NCBI GenBank assembly: GCA_012719195.1
Contig: JAAYAV010000233.1
Location: 1-6,138 of the forward strand
Origin: Anaerolineae bacterium
GTDB taxonomy: Bacteria > Chloroflexota > Anaerolineae > DRVO01
Direction: 5' to 3'
DNA length: 6,138 bases
The translations under genes were made by a program, and so were the position numbers. Under the pieces are notes generated by a model. It was not told the origin of the DNA. It made no database searches and saw nothing but the letters and a program-made list of their open reading frames with translations. Shown here piece after piece: positions 1 through 5,330 of the stretch (position 1 is its first letter; every line of letters starts with the position of its first letter).

Positions 1-62
1 ACCGGAGGCTCCGCTGAGAGGAGACTGCCCTCTAGCTTGCGCGGGGTAGGGACCGGCGCCGG

Positions 63-306
63 GCCGGCGCTGTGGCCGGCCCCTACACCATGAACGCCGC
101 CGGCACGGGAGGGCCTCCGCGCCCTCCGCCGGGCCGGCACGGGGGCCGGCCCCTACACCATGAACGCCGCCGGCACGGGAGGGCCTCCGCGCCCTCCCGC
201 GGGCCTCCGCGCCCTCCGCCGGGCCGGCACAGGGGCCGGCCCCTACGGCACGAACGCCGCCGGCACGGTGACCGGCCCCTACGGCACGAACGCCGCGGGC
301 CCCTAG
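63..306 (-). repeat. REP array downstream of the RAYT gene (4 units, a remnant and inserted hairpins)
   Basis: Four 36-bp units lie at 63-98, 133-168, 223-258 and 259-294, all in the same orientation as the array at 843-1272. Each reads CTAC on the plus strand, so GTAG on the RAYT strand, next to a GCCGGC-rich inverted segment. A 12-base remnant at 295-306 touches the RAYT stop codon. Between the units sit copies of a different hairpin, GGAGGGC/GCCCTCC with a 6-base loop, at 108-127 and 178-197, and a shortened copy at about 199-217. Unlike the upstream array, this side therefore alternates two repeat types, in the manner of a mosaic BIME. The repeats are open in several frames, but I see no sign that they encode protein. 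Confidence 0.8.
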
Positions 307-818
307 CGGGCGAACTCCGAGTCGTGCTGCCATCGCCCGGGATTGAGGGCGATGTACTCGCGGACGGCGGCCAACTCGCGCTCACTGCGGATCACGCGTT
401 CGTGGTAGCTTCTCTGCCAAAGCCGGTGGGCCGCCTTCAGGGCCAGATGGTCCTCACACATCTTCCGGTACCGCGTGGTGGTCCACGACTTGAACCGCTG
501 GATCACGTCCGGCAGCGCCAACACAGGACCTGCTTTGGAGCCATCGGTAACCGGTTCTGTGTGGAGCAACAGCAGTCCATGCAGGTGGTTGGGCATGACC
601 GCGAACTCGTCGAGGCGCGCGCCATGGCATGTATTGGGGATCGCGGCCCACGCTTTGGCTACCATCAGGCCCGCCTCTGACAGAACGACTCCTTCATCGC
701 CAACGATCCCAAGGACGGGCCTGCGTTCGAACGTGCAGATGGTGACGAAGTAGGCGCCTGGTGTGTGGTAGTCGAAACCGGTTAGGCGAAGTGTCTTCCG
801 CCTCCGATTCAGGACCAC
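303..818 (-). CDS. REP-associated tyrosine transposase (RAYT, Y1/HUH family)
   Basis: A 171-residue single-domain HUH endonuclease-like protein of the TnpA_REP/IS200 type, which would nick single-stranded REP hairpins and may spread them as non-autonomous units. Visible motifs: RRRKTLRL and GAYFVTICT near the N-terminus, MPNHLHG with the HUH pair H78 and H80, FKSWTT at 110-115, WQRSYHE at 134-140, and REYIALNP at 153-160, where Y155 is the expected catalytic tyrosine. The length is normal for RAYTs, so the gene looks intact. The start is GTG at 818: AAGGAG at 826-831 lies 7 nt upstream and conserved family sequence begins straight after. The frame stays open far upstream through the REP array, but that stretch encodes only low-complexity Arg/Gly/Pro repeats and is not taken as protein. 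The TAG stop lies inside a damaged REP copy. No promoter is visible between gene and array. Its GC content is clearly lower than that of the arrays. Confidence 0.88.
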   Translation of the reverse strand: MVLNRRRKTLRLTGFDYHTPGAYFVTICTFERRPVLGIVGDEGVVLSEAGLMVAKAWAAIPNTCHGARLDEFAVMPNHLHGLLLLHTEPVTDGSKAGPVLALPDVIQRFKSWTTTRYRKMCEDHLALKAAHRLWQRSYHERVIRSERELAAVREYIALNPGRWQHDSEFAR

Positions 819-825
819 TGCGCTG

Positions 826-831
826 CTCCTT
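826..831 (-). promoter_or_regulatory. Ribosome binding site that fixes the RAYT GTG start
   Basis: The minus strand reads AAGGAG, then 7 nt, then GTG at 818-816. It lies only 12 nt from the edge of the REP array. It decides between the short 171-residue RAYT and an upstream ATG start near 1193 that would add repeat-derived sequence. Confidence 0.75.
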
Positions 832-842
832 GCGAGACTCGG

Positions 843-1272
843 GCCGGCGCGGGGGCCGGCCCCTACCGCACGAACGCCGCCGGCGCCGAGGCCGGCCCCT
901 ACCGCACGAACGCCGCCGGCACGGGGGCTGGCTCGCACGACACGAACGCCGCCGGCACGGGGCCCGCCCCTACGACACGAACGCCGCCGGCACGGGGGCT
1001 GGCTCGCACGACACGAACTCCGCCGGCACGGGGCCCGGCCCATACGATACGAACGCCGCCGGCATGGGGGCCGGCCCCTACGACACGAACGCCGCCGGCA
1101 CGGGGGCCGGCCCCTACCGCACGAACGCCGCCGGCGCGGGGGCCGGCCCACACGATACGAACGCCGGCGGCACGGGGCCCGCCCCCACGACACGAACTCC
1201 GCCGGCGCGGGGGCCGGCCCCTACACCATGAACGCCGCCGGCATGGGGGCCGGCCCCTACGGCACGAACGCC
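843..1272 (-). repeat. Tandem REP array, 12 units of 36 bp, upstream of the RAYT gene
   Basis: Twelve head-to-tail units fill 430 bases exactly: ten of 36 bp and two of 35 bp (units 4 and 10). Each begins GCCGGC on the plus strand and ends in AACGCC or AACTCC. Read on the RAYT strand, an intact unit has a GTAG foot, two bases, GCCGGC, a 6-base loop and a second GCCGGC that can pair with the first, then a linker ending the unit. This matches the REP layout of GTAG plus hairpin. Seven units keep GTAG (1, 2, 4, 7, 8, 11, 12); units 3, 5, 6, 9 and 10 have point changes there. Units 3-4 resemble units 5-6, which suggests duplication as a two-unit block. The unit length is a multiple of three, so frames stay open on both strands; I regard these as non-coding. 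Confidence 0.9.
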
Positions 1273-1276
1273 GCCG

Positions 1277-1302
1277 GTAGGGGAGGGCCTCTGCGCCCTC
1301 CC
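1277..1302 (+). repeat. Second-type REP hairpin with GTAG foot at the right border
   Basis: GTAG at 1277-1280 is followed directly by GGGAGGGC (1281-1288), a 6-base loop and GCCCTCCC (1295-1302), a perfect 8-bp stem. The foot is on the plus strand, opposite to the 36-bp units. Copies of the same hairpin without a GTAG foot occur at 108-127 and 178-197. A further imperfect hairpin, GGCCTC/GAGGCC at 1306-1328, follows. Together these may also serve to end transcription of the UroD-like gene, which stops at 1336 pointing into them, though there is no T-tract. Confidence 0.65.
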
Positions 1303-1335
1303 TCTGGCCTCCGTGCCCTCCCGAGGCCCGGATCC

Positions 1336-2460
1336 CTAACGGTACTGCCCGTACTTGTGGACGAGCTCCATCACGTGCCGGTAGTCCTGGAGGCTGATGT
1401 TGTTGGGTATGGAGTGGTCGGAGTGGTAGATGTAGCCTCCGCCCTCCATGGCGACCGGGAACTTGCGGGCGATCTCGGCTTCGATGGCGTCGGGGTCGGT
1501 CATGGTGCGCACGTCTATCCCGCCCATGAAGGCCATGTCCCGACCGTACTCCTGCTTGAGCTCGACCACATCCATGCCCGCCTTCACCTCCAGCGGCTGC
1601 AGGCAGGTTAGTCCCTCGTCGATGAAGTAGGGGATGAGCTGCTTGACGTTGCCGCAGCAGTGGAGGATGGTGGGCAGACCGCGGTCGGCGAAGTAGCCGA
1701 AGACGCGCTTGAAGGTCGGGTGCAGCTGCTGCTCGAAGTGCCGGGGGGAGAAGAGCAGCCCGTTGCGGTAGCCGAGGTCGCAGTAGAGAAAGGCGCCGTC
1801 GAACTCGAAGCCACCGTCGATCATGATCTCGTACTGGGCCAGCGCCAGGTCGGCGTCCACCTCGTACATCTCCATGACCCAGTCCGGCTCATCGATGACG
1901 GCGGTGAGGAGCCGCTCGGTGGCAACGTAGGTCTGGATCTTGTCGTAGCCGATGGCGGCGGAGTAGCAGACGAACTTGCCGTCCGCGCGTGCCTCCCGGC
2001 AGCCCTTCAGTCCCCGGTAGCCGGTGGGCCGATCGGTATCCCGGCGAGTGCGGAACGCCTGACGCCGGTACGGCAGGCCCTCGCCCGTCCAGTCCACCCG
2101 GTCTCGGCTTGGCTGCAGGCGGGGCTTGATGCGATCCCAGTCTGCCCGAGTCTTGCAGGGGTAGTCGATGACCTCCGGGGTGGTGGTGTAGTCCTTGTGG
2201 TTGCGTCGCACCCCGCCCTCGGGGGTGGTCTCGACGACGTACTCCTCGGTCTCCTCGAGGGTGCGGATGGGGAACATGGGGCTGGTGTCGGAGCCGAAGC
2301 TGGTGAGCTCGTAGCCGAAGTACTCGCCGACGGTCTTGTCCGTCGGGAGCCCTTCGCCATACCAGCGCTCGATCGTCGCGGCCCAGGGGCTGTCTACGAT
2401 CGGCACCCGATCCGGCTCGCGAAGGCCAAGGGACGCGGTCATGCGTTCGCGCGAGTTCAT
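1336..2460 (-). CDS. Uroporphyrinogen decarboxylase (UroD/MtaA) family protein, not HemE
   Basis: A complete 374-residue protein of the UroD superfamily (TIM barrel). Family landmarks are the N-terminal SRERMTASLGLREPDRVP, DLGYRNGLLFSPRHFEQ at about 228-244, LHCCG at 266-270, QPLEVKAGMD at 288-297, GGID at 313-316 and a C-terminal GGGYIYHSDHSIP segment at 340-352. The H267-x-C269 pair matches two zinc ligands of MtaA/CmuA-type methyltransferases; where those have a third Cys, this protein has His-rich sequence (H346, H349). The RQAGR substrate motif of true HemE is absent, so heme synthesis is unlikely. By family, a cobalamin- or zinc-dependent methyl transfer or an uncharacterised catabolic role is more plausible; the substrate is unknown. 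No signal peptide is present. The ATG start has AGGAG 7 nt upstream (2468-2472). The gene is divergent from the regulator gene at 2675. No corrinoid protein or reactivase is visible beside it. Confidence 0.85.
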   Translation of the reverse strand: MNSRERMTASLGLREPDRVPIVDSPWAATIERWYGEGLPTDKTVGEYFGYELTSFGSDTSPMFPIRTLEETEEYVVETTPEGGVRRNHKDYTTTPEVIDYPCKTRADWDRIKPRLQPSRDRVDWTGEGLPYRRQAFRTRRDTDRPTGYRGLKGCREARADGKFVCYSAAIGYDKIQTYVATERLLTAVIDEPDWVMEMYEVDADLALAQYEIMIDGGFEFDGAFLYCDLGYRNGLLFSPRHFEQQLHPTFKRVFGYFADRGLPTILHCCGNVKQLIPYFIDEGLTCLQPLEVKAGMDVVELKQEYGRDMAFMGGIDVRTMTDPDAIEAEIARKFPVAMEGGGYIYHSDHSIPNNISLQDYRHVMELVHKYGQYR

Positions 2461-2495
2461 TTCCCCACTCCTGACGGGTAGCTACAGAACACATA

Positions 2496-2508
2496 CATTG
2501 TTACAATG
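2496..2508. promoter_or_regulatory. Perfect palindrome CATTGTTACAATG, possible operator
   Basis: Two 6-bp arms around a single central base lie 35 bp upstream of the UroD-like ATG and overlap its best -10 candidate (2497-2502). The 6-1-6 geometry suits a dimeric repressor such as a GntR, LacI or Fur-family protein. Because the neighbour is a PerR-type regulator, whose family boxes are often arms flanking one central base, it could be a PerR site, but the sequence is not the classic TTATAAT box. The function is inferred from position only. Confidence 0.4.
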
Positions 2509-2526
2509 GGACGGCTGTGCGGTCAA
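2497..2526 (-). promoter_or_regulatory. Candidate sigma70-type promoter for the UroD-like gene
   Basis: On the minus strand TTGACC (complement of 2521-2526) is followed after 18 bp by AACAAT (complement of 2497-2502), a four-of-six match to the -10 consensus. The start point would fall near 2490 and give a leader of about 30 nt. The -10 lies inside the palindrome at 2496-2508, so a protein bound there would block it. Confidence 0.4.
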
Positions 2527-2532
2527 TGGCCT

Positions 2533-2550
2533 AGTCTCCTAGCGGAGACT
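2533..2550. promoter_or_regulatory. Inverted repeat AGTCTCC-N4-GGAGACT beside the regulator promoter
   Basis: A perfect 7-bp inverted repeat with a 4-base spacer ends five bases before the -35 box at 2556. This is a usual place for an activator or an autoregulatory site. It has no T-tract, so it is not a convincing terminator. Its partner protein is unknown. Confidence 0.4.
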
Positions 2551-2555
2551 CTCAC

Positions 2556-2583
2556 TTGACCCGCGGGCGAGTTCTGCTATACT
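2556..2583 (+). promoter_or_regulatory. Sigma70-type promoter for the perR-ferritin operon
   Basis: TTGACC at 2556-2561 (five of six), a 16-bp spacer, and TATACT at 2578-2583 (five of six) preceded by TGC, an extended -10. Transcription would begin near 2590 and give a leader of about 85 nt before ATG 2675. This is the clearest promoter in the window. Confidence 0.7.
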
Positions 2584-2674
2584 GGCGAATGGGTCTTAGG
2601 TGCAAGAGGTGAGCTAACAACTCAACGCTGATGGTCAACGCACAGCTCAGCTTGGTGCTCTAGAGGGATGTACA

Positions 2675-3118
2675 ATGGAACGTGAACGTACCCGGTACGA
2701 TGAGATGGTGGAGGCACTGCGCGAGAACGGGCTGCGCCTGACTCCACAACGTATGGCCGTGGTCAAGTACCTGGCCGAGAACCGCGATCACCCCAGCGTG
2801 GAACAGCTCTACGAAGCAGTGCGACCGAACTTCCCGACCACGAGCCTGGCGACCATCTACAAGACGGTGGCGGTTCTGGAGCAGATCGGCGAGGCGGCGG
2901 AACTGCGCCTGGGCCAAGAGATGGCGCGGTACGATGGGGCCAACCCCCATCCGCACCCCCACGCGGTGTGCACGGAGTGCGGCCGTGTCGTGGATGTGGA
3001 CCTCGACATCGACTCGGGGCTGATGGAGCAGGTGGAGCAGGTCTCCGGTTTCCAGGTGGAGACCTTCAGAGTGGACTTTTTCGGTGTTTGTCCTGACTGT
3101 CGTAGAAGACAGCAGTAA
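2675..3118 (+). CDS. perR: Fur-family metalloregulator, PerR type
   Basis: A 147-residue dimeric DNA-binding repressor that would sense peroxide through metal-catalysed oxidation of His ligands. The winged helix covers about residues 1-85, with RLTPQRMAVV at 21-30 and TSLATIYKTVAVL at 56-68 as recognition region. The C-terminal metal and dimer domain keeps every residue expected by alignment with Bacillus subtilis PerR: H39 (its H37), D87 (D85), H94 and H96 (H91, H93), D107 (D104), and two zinc-site pairs C99/C102 and C139/C142. Asp rather than Glu at the D104 position favours peroxide-sensing PerR over iron-sensing Fur. One extra residue and an extra His (H92) precede the metal site. The start is supported by GAGGGA 6 nt upstream. 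The ferritin gene follows 36 bp later in the same direction, so the pair is likely one operon. Fur or Zur function cannot be excluded from sequence alone. Confidence 0.85.
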   Translation: MERERTRYDEMVEALRENGLRLTPQRMAVVKYLAENRDHPSVEQLYEAVRPNFPTTSLATIYKTVAVLEQIGEAAELRLGQEMARYDGANPHPHPHAVCTECGRVVDVDLDIDSGLMEQVEQVSGFQVETFRVDFFGVCPDCRRRQQ

Positions 3119-3154
3119 CAGACCAGACACGATCACTGAGGAGGGAGTTGCAGG

Positions 3155-3649
3155 ATGATTAGCAAGACGATGCAGGACGCCTTCAGCGAGCAGATCAAGA
3201 ACGAGTTCTACTCAGCCTATCTCTATCTGGGCATGGCCGCCTACTGTGAGGCCTCCAACCTGCCCGGCTCGGCGCACTGGCTCAAGCTCCAGGCCGAGGA
3301 AGAGCTCGAGCACGGCATGAAGATGTTCGACTTCGTCAACGAGTGTGGCGGCCAGGTCACCCTGCATGCCATTGACAAGCCGACGGTCGAGTACCCGTCT
3401 CTGCTCAAGGTCTTCGAGGAGACCTTGGCGCACGAGCAGAAGGTGACGGCGCTGATCAAGTTCCTCTACAGCTTGGCGCTCAAGGAGAACGACTACGCCA
3501 GCCAGGCCTTCCTGCAGTGGTTCGTCACGGAGCAGGTAGAGGAAGAGGCCAACGCCTCCCACATCGTCGAGACCCTCCGCATGGTCGGCAGCCACGGCAA
3601 CGGCATCGTCATGCTGGACCGCGAGTTGGGGCGTCGCGCGGGCGACTAG
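3155..3649 (+). CDS. ftnA: Bacterial non-heme ferritin
   Basis: A complete 164-residue ferritin, matching the length of Escherichia coli FtnA. It would form a 24-subunit cytosolic shell that oxidises Fe(II) and stores Fe(III). The ferroxidase centre is intact: E17, E50, H53, E94, Q127 and E130, with Y24 and E126 also in place; the motifs NEFYSAYLYL and QAEEELEHG mark helices A and B. There is no heme-binding Met of bacterioferritin type and no Dps-like short N-terminus, so ferritin proper is the best call. A strong ribosome site, GAGGAGGGAG at 3138-3147, precedes the ATG. Its position directly behind a PerR-type regulator suggests induction under peroxide or iron stress to keep Fe(II) out of Fenton chemistry. 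A strong hairpin terminator follows at 3682. Confidence 0.93.
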   Translation: MISKTMQDAFSEQIKNEFYSAYLYLGMAAYCEASNLPGSAHWLKLQAEEELEHGMKMFDFVNECGGQVTLHAIDKPTVEYPSLLKVFEETLAHEQKVTALIKFLYSLALKENDYASQAFLQWFVTEQVEEEANASHIVETLRMVGSHGNGIVMLDRELGRRAGD

Positions 3650-3681
3650 TCCGGGCCAGAGCTCACCTACCAAGGCAGCGT

Positions 3682-3711
3682 CCAGAGCCGGACCGTTAGG
3701 TCCGGCTCTGG
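3682..3711 (+). terminator. Hairpin terminator of the perR-ferritin operon
   Basis: A perfect 13-bp stem (3682-3694 with 3699-3711) closes a GTTA loop 32 bases after the ferritin stop. The stem is GC-rich and followed by TTGTGTGAT, a weak T-run. Because the stem is symmetric it could also stop transcription from the other side, but no gene there needs it. Confidence 0.75.
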
Positions 3712-3740
3712 TTGTGTGATCGCCGCGACCCCACGACCGG

Positions 3741-3769
3741 GTGACGCCGGGGCCACAAACGTGTATCAT
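3741..3769 (+). promoter_or_regulatory. Candidate promoter for the sulfatase-like gene
   Basis: GTGACG (3741-3746, four of six), a 17-bp spacer and TATCAT (3764-3769, five of six). The start would be near 3776, 26 nt before the ATG, leaving room for GGGGAGGA at 3791-3798. It lies downstream of the terminator at 3682, which fits an independent transcript. Confidence 0.45.
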
Positions 3770-3801
3770 CACCACGAAGCCAAGAGCCCCGGGGAGGATC
3801 C

Positions 3802-5208
3802 ATGAACCTGGTTCTGATCATCTTGGACTCACAGCGGCAGGATCACGTCGGCGCTTACGGCAATCCGTGGATCCGCACTCCGCACCTGGACGCATTCGCC
3901 GCCGAGTCAGTCCGTTTCTCCCGCGCCTATCCGGAATCGCTTCCTACGCTGCCGGTGCGCCGTGCCCTCCACACCGGCGCGCGCGTCTTCCCTTTCCGCG
4001 GTCACCGGGCGTACAAGGGCGACTTCGTGGGAGCCGCCGGCTGGGGCCCGATCGAGGAGGAGAGGACCACCCTGGCCGAGTTGCTACAGGCCCAGGGCTA
4101 CCGCACCGCCTTCGTCACCGACACCTACCACCAGTTCAAGCCCTCGAAGAACTTCCACCGTGGCTTCGACGAGTGGATCTGGATCCGAGGGCAGGAGAAC
4201 GACCGCTACAAGAGCGGACCGCCGGTTCGGCGCGACCAACTGGCGGCGCTGATGCCGGTCCCACCGGAGGACGACCCTCGCCTGGCTCACTTCCTGACTG
4301 AGTATCTCCGCAACAACGCCTATCGCATGACGGAGGCCGACTACTATCCGGCGCGCGTCTTCTCCGAGGCGTCTCGTTGGCTGTGGGATAACCAGGACGC
4401 CGAAGCCTTCCTGCTGGTGGTGGACTCCTTTGACCCGCACGAACCCTGGGACCCGCCCGATCACTACCGGCGCCTCTATGACCCCGACGACGACGTGGAG
4501 AACATCATCCAGTCGCTCTATGGCCCCATCGGCAAGCGGCTGACGCGGCGGCAGGTGAAGCGACTGCAGGCCAACTACGCCGGTGAAGTGACCATGGTGG
4601 ACCGCTGGTTCGGCTACCTCATGGAGACCCTTCGCAACAGTGGTCGTCTCGAGGACACAGTGGTGGCGGTCATCAGCGATCATGGGCACAACATCGGCCT
4701 CGAGCCGGGCGACAAGGGGCTGATAAGCAAGCAGGGCCACCCCATCACGCGCGGTGTCGCGGATCTCGTCATGATGCTGCGCCATCCCCGGGGCGAGGCG
4801 GCCGGGACTGCTTGTCATTCCCTGGCCTACAACTTCGATCTGACCACCACCATGCTCGCACTGGCCGGAATCGAGCCCCACCCGGAGATGGAGGGCATCG
4901 ATCTGTGGCCGGTGGTGCGCGGAGAAGCGGCCGGCCGCGACTACGTCTCCATCGGCTGGAACGCCACCATCACCGTCATCGATCAGGACTGGTGGTACAA
5001 TGACAGCGTTTGGGGCGAGGCGCCGCTGCTCCATCGCCTGGCCGAGGACGCCGACCTGCGGGTGAACGTCGCCGCCGAGTACCCGCGGGTGGTGGAGGAG
5101 ATGCGCCGGCGGATGCTGGCCGACGCCGGGGGCGCCATCCCGGACCTGCTGCAGGACTACAAGGTCGAGTTGGGCTGCACTCCCTACGTGGATAACGTTG
5201 AGCCCTGA
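3802..5208 (+). CDS. Sulfatase / alkaline phosphatase superfamily hydrolase with Thr at the nucleophile position
   Basis: A complete 468-residue protein of the sulfatase fold. The N-terminal strand NLVLIILDSQRQDHVGAYG carries metal-binding D9 and D14, TPHLDAFAAESVRFSRAY follows at 26-43, and the second metal motif ISDHGH (D293, H294) lies at 291-296. The DPHEPW motif at 211-216 and the K309/H313 region are in the expected order. Sulfatases need C/S-x-P-x-R, whose Cys or Ser becomes formylglycine; here the aligned segment reads TLPVR (residues 49-53), followed by the usual LHTG. T49 cannot become formylglycine, so classic sulfate ester hydrolysis is doubtful. Thr nucleophiles occur in related nucleotide pyrophosphatase/phosphodiesterases, so phosphodiester or phosphonate substrates are possible. 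There is no signal peptide, which points to the cytoplasm. GGAGG lies 4 nt before the ATG. Neither a sulfatase-maturing enzyme nor a transporter is seen nearby. Confidence 0.82.
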   Translation: MNLVLIILDSQRQDHVGAYGNPWIRTPHLDAFAAESVRFSRAYPESLPTLPVRRALHTGARVFPFRGHRAYKGDFVGAAGWGPIEEERTTLAELLQAQGYRTAFVTDTYHQFKPSKNFHRGFDEWIWIRGQENDRYKSGPPVRRDQLAALMPVPPEDDPRLAHFLTEYLRNNAYRMTEADYYPARVFSEASRWLWDNQDAEAFLLVVDSFDPHEPWDPPDHYRRLYDPDDDVENIIQSLYGPIGKRLTRRQVKRLQANYAGEVTMVDRWFGYLMETLRNSGRLEDTVVAVISDHGHNIGLEPGDKGLISKQGHPITRGVADLVMMLRHPRGEAAGTACHSLAYNFDLTTTMLALAGIEPHPEMEGIDLWPVVRGEAAGRDYVSIGWNATITVIDQDWWYNDSVWGEAPLLHRLAEDADLRVNVAAEYPRVVEEMRRRMLADAGGAIPDLLQDYKVELGCTPYVDNVEP

Positions 5209-5330
5209 GCTTCGTGGGCGTACTGTGGGCGACTGCACCCAATCGGCCGACGTTCAGCTGAGCCGGTTCACAGGGGTGGGGTGAGTCCGCCAGAGCATTG
5301 GACCCGGCGATCAGCGGCTGGCCGCCCCAT
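5209..5330. other. Intergenic stretch with no recognisable gene
   Basis: This is the first part of a gap of more than 400 bases between the sulfatase-like gene and fmt. I find no RNA gene, no convincing ORF with a ribosome site and no strong terminator. The only structures are a near direct repeat of GTGGGCG at about 5213-5231 and a weak GCGGC/GCCGC hairpin near 5314-5325. Confidence 0.5.

Larger units (their letters stand above)
46..1302 (-). mobile_element. REPtron-like locus: RAYT transposase gene embedded in REP-type repeats
   Basis: The whole block is a transposase gene (303-818) flanked on both sides by the same 36-bp repeat, with hairpin repeats of a second type at 107-217 and 1277-1302. 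RAYTs are single-copy, domesticated IS200/IS605-like enzymes that act on REP hairpins carrying a GTAG foot, and the combination of RAYT and flanking REPs is called a REPtron. The outer limits are my choice: a plus-strand GTAG followed by GC-rich inverted sequence at 46-70 on the left, and a plus-strand GTAG with an 8-bp hairpin at 1277-1302 on the right. No target-site duplication was found. The block is much more GC-rich than its surroundings except for the transposase gene itself. Confidence 0.75.

Noticed and set aside
1..45. A gene end or terminator at the window edge
   Set aside because: Only a weak AGAGG/CCTCT pairing (17-33) is visible and no coding sequence can be tied to it.
72..680. 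Plus-strand 202-residue frame across the downstream array and the RAYT gene
   Set aside because: Half is repeat and half is antisense to the well-supported transposase.
819..1193. N-terminal extension of the RAYT protein through the repeats
   Set aside because: The residues are low-complexity translation of the 36-bp repeat, and AAGGAG 7 nt before GTG 818 plus conserved family sequence give a better start.
761..1231. Plus-strand reading frame with a 12-residue repeat (PYDTNAAGTG type) as a repeat protein gene
   Set aside because: It is the REP array read in one frame; the 36-bp unit has no stop in several frames, the frame runs antisense into the RAYT gene, and no ribosome site fits.
843..1272. 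CRISPR array
   Set aside because: The 36-bp units are contiguous with no unique spacers, and no cas gene is present.
1660..2481. Long plus-strand frame opposite the UroD-like gene
   Set aside because: A typical antisense shadow in GC-rich coding DNA, with no family motifs.
2631..2663. Ten-codon leader peptide (MVNAQLSLVL) ending at the perR ribosome site
   Set aside because: No ribosome site precedes its ATG and the peptide has no regulatory codon run; its stop touching the perR ribosome site could be chance.
3139..3700. Dps or bacterioferritin identity for the ferritin gene
   Set aside because: The ferroxidase ligands are all within one subunit as in FtnA, and no heme-ligand Met or Dps-type layout is seen.
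4084..5238. 384-residue minus-strand frame opposite the sulfatase-like gene
   Set aside because: No recognisable domain and fully antisense to a gene with clear motifs and a ribosome site.
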